A stretch of 5,419 nucleotides of DNA from Sulfurovum sp. Lineage in GTDB: Bacteria > Campylobacterota > Campylobacteria > Campylobacterales > Sulfurovaceae. The position numbers and the translations under genes are program-made. The notes under the pieces are model-generated. The model ran no database searches. It was given only the letters and a program-made list of their open reading frames with translations, and was not told where the DNA came from. Where the stretch lies: the NCBI GenBank assembly GCA_003978395.1, contig QNZV01000117.1:1-5419 (forward strand). Direction: 5' to 3'. Position 1 is the stretch's first letter. Each line of letters opens with the position of its first letter. Shown piece after piece: positions 4,332 to 5,419 of the stretch.

Positions 4332-5419
4332 ATGTTAAACATGAATACAAATGAAATAATTATTGACAAACACAGTTCTAGCATCCAAATAAGTAATAAA
4401 ATTTCTACTGTACAAAGAAAAAGTTATAACTATATGCTCAAAGTTGCAAAAAATGAGTTTAAAAATGACAGGAAATTAAGAGAATTTACTATTACAGCAG
4501 AGGAACTTCTGCTTTTTTTTGATATGGGTGGAGAAAATCATACCCATCTTAAAAAAGAGTTAGGACTACTTAATAAAACGGTTGTAACTTACAATATATT
4601 GGGTAAAGATAAACAAAATAAGAGATGGGGTTCATTTACTCTGATTGCTGGATTTGAATATAAAAATGGAATAATATCATACTCCTTTCCTCATCAAATT
4701 ATCAATATGCTTTTAGACCCTAAAATATTTGCAAAAATTAATCTTGTGGCTATAAAAGGATTAAGAAGCCGTTATTCTATTGCCCTTTATGAGTTGGCAG
4801 AAGATTATATTAATGTTAAAATTCCTAAAATGAGTATGTCTGATTTTAGGTTATTAATGGGTATTGAAGAAGAAAAATATTCTAAATTCTCTATGTTTCA
4901 ACGGCGTGTAATTGATGTGGCTGTTAATGAGATAAATCAAAGTGAATATATCAATTTTACGTTAAGTTATGAGCTTGAAAAAACAAGTAGAAAGATAACC
5001 CACATCAAATTCATAGTCCACAAAAAAGAGAACACAGAACAAACAGGTAAAAAACAAAAAAACTTCTACCGATGGAAAAATCTAATCGTCAAAAAATACA
5101 AAGAGCAACCACTTTGTAATAATCTAACAGAGTTAAAATATCTAAAATGGACACTATTTTTTATAGACAAAAATGGATTTTTGGGTAAAGATGTTGAGGG
5201 GAATAGAAGCATTTTAGAAAAGGAAGAGGCTTTTAAACTTTGGGAGTTTCTGTTTGAGAACCCTAAGAAGTTAGAGATAGTTCCACTAACTCAACTGGAT
5301 ATTTTGCGTAAAGATTTTAGAGGTAAAAAGATAGAGCAGATTAGTACTACGGCTTTAGGTAGTAGAATGGTTACAATTCTTGAACTGAAAGAGTTTAAAG
5401 AAGAGAATGAACGCTTTTT
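4332..5419 (+). CDS. Replication initiator protein, Rep_3 (RepB-like) family, 3' end cut off
   Basis: The frame is open for 362 codons and continues beyond the window. The product would bind the iterons, open the origin and recruit the host replication machinery. The N-terminal winged-helix domain spans about 18-125 and includes TAEELLLFFDMGG at 55-67. The second spans about 137-232, with the family pattern LRSRYSIALYELAEDY (144-159), DFRLLMGI (171-178), the KYSKF segment, and RRVIDVAVNEIN (191-202) ending in the ITHIKFIVHKK strand. These are the DNA-reading domains of Rep_3 initiators such as RepE and RepA of pPS10. At least 130 residues follow the second domain, a Lys-rich and aromatic-rich extension longer than in the classical members (about 230-300 residues). 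The start at 4332 is favoured by its ribosome binding site; an in-frame ATG at 4341 is an alternative. Four iterons and a self-matching operator lie just upstream, which supports autoregulation. Family confidence is high; whether the replicon is active is unknown. Confidence 0.88.
   Translation, partial: MLNMNTNEIIIDKHSSSIQISNKISTVQRKSYNYMLKVAKNEFKNDRKLREFTITAEELLLFFDMGGENHTHLKKELGLLNKTVVTYNILGKDKQNKRWGSFTLIAGFEYKNGIISYSFPHQIINMLLDPKIFAKINLVAIKGLRSRYSIALYELAEDYINVKIPKMSMSDFRLLMGIEEEKYSKFSMFQRRVIDVAVNEINQSEYINFTLSYELEKTSRKITHIKFIVHKKENTEQTGKKQKNFYRWKNLIVKKYKEQPLCNNLTELKYLKWTLFFIDKNGFLGKDVEGNRSILEKEEAFKLWEFLFENPKKLEIVPLTQLDILRKDFRGKKIEQISTTALGSRMVTILELKEFKEENERF

Overview
The window is low-GC bacterial DNA with strongly A/T-ending codons, tight AGGAG-like ribosome binding sites and promoters with good -10 boxes but little -35. 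Together with the style of the phosphate transporter and of the replication protein, this suggests a Campylobacterota member (Sulfurimonas, Sulfurovum or Arcobacter-like). That assignment is an inference; no rRNA or other phylogenetic marker is present.

Layout from left to right. Bases 1-39 hold the first 13 codons of a divergent minus-strand gene that appears to encode an exported or membrane protein. Bases 40-276 are a very AT-rich divergent promoter region with three TGTAAC half-sites, two of them in an 11-bp direct repeat placed like a Pho box. Bases 277-1809 encode a complete PiT/Pho4-family inorganic phosphate transporter, followed by a strong hairpin terminator. Bases 1850-2060 contain no intact gene, but may hold decayed coding fragments and a 14-bp palindrome. 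Bases 2084-3979 encode a 631-residue single-span membrane protein with a small cytoplasmic N-terminal domain and a long TPR solenoid predicted to lie in the periplasm. Its function is not recognised.

Bases 3980-4331 form a replication-origin-like region: a bulged hairpin, an imperfect inverted repeat, a pyrimidine tract, four 16-bp iterons at 21-22-bp spacing, then a 12-bp-arm inverted repeat next to an extended -10 promoter. From 4332 to the right edge runs a Rep_3 (RepB-like) replication initiator, cut by the window end after 362 codons.

Functionally there are two blocks. The left block is an ordinary phosphate-uptake locus, possibly phosphate regulated. The right block is a self-contained theta-type plasmid replicon (iterons, operator, initiator). 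The TPR gene and the fragment-rich gap lie between them. This arrangement fits either a plasmid integrated next to a chromosomal locus or a large plasmid carrying a transporter; the window alone cannot decide. No new multi-gene system is evident. The most interesting items are the origin/operator architecture, the unassigned TPR membrane protein and the divergent phosphate-type promoter.
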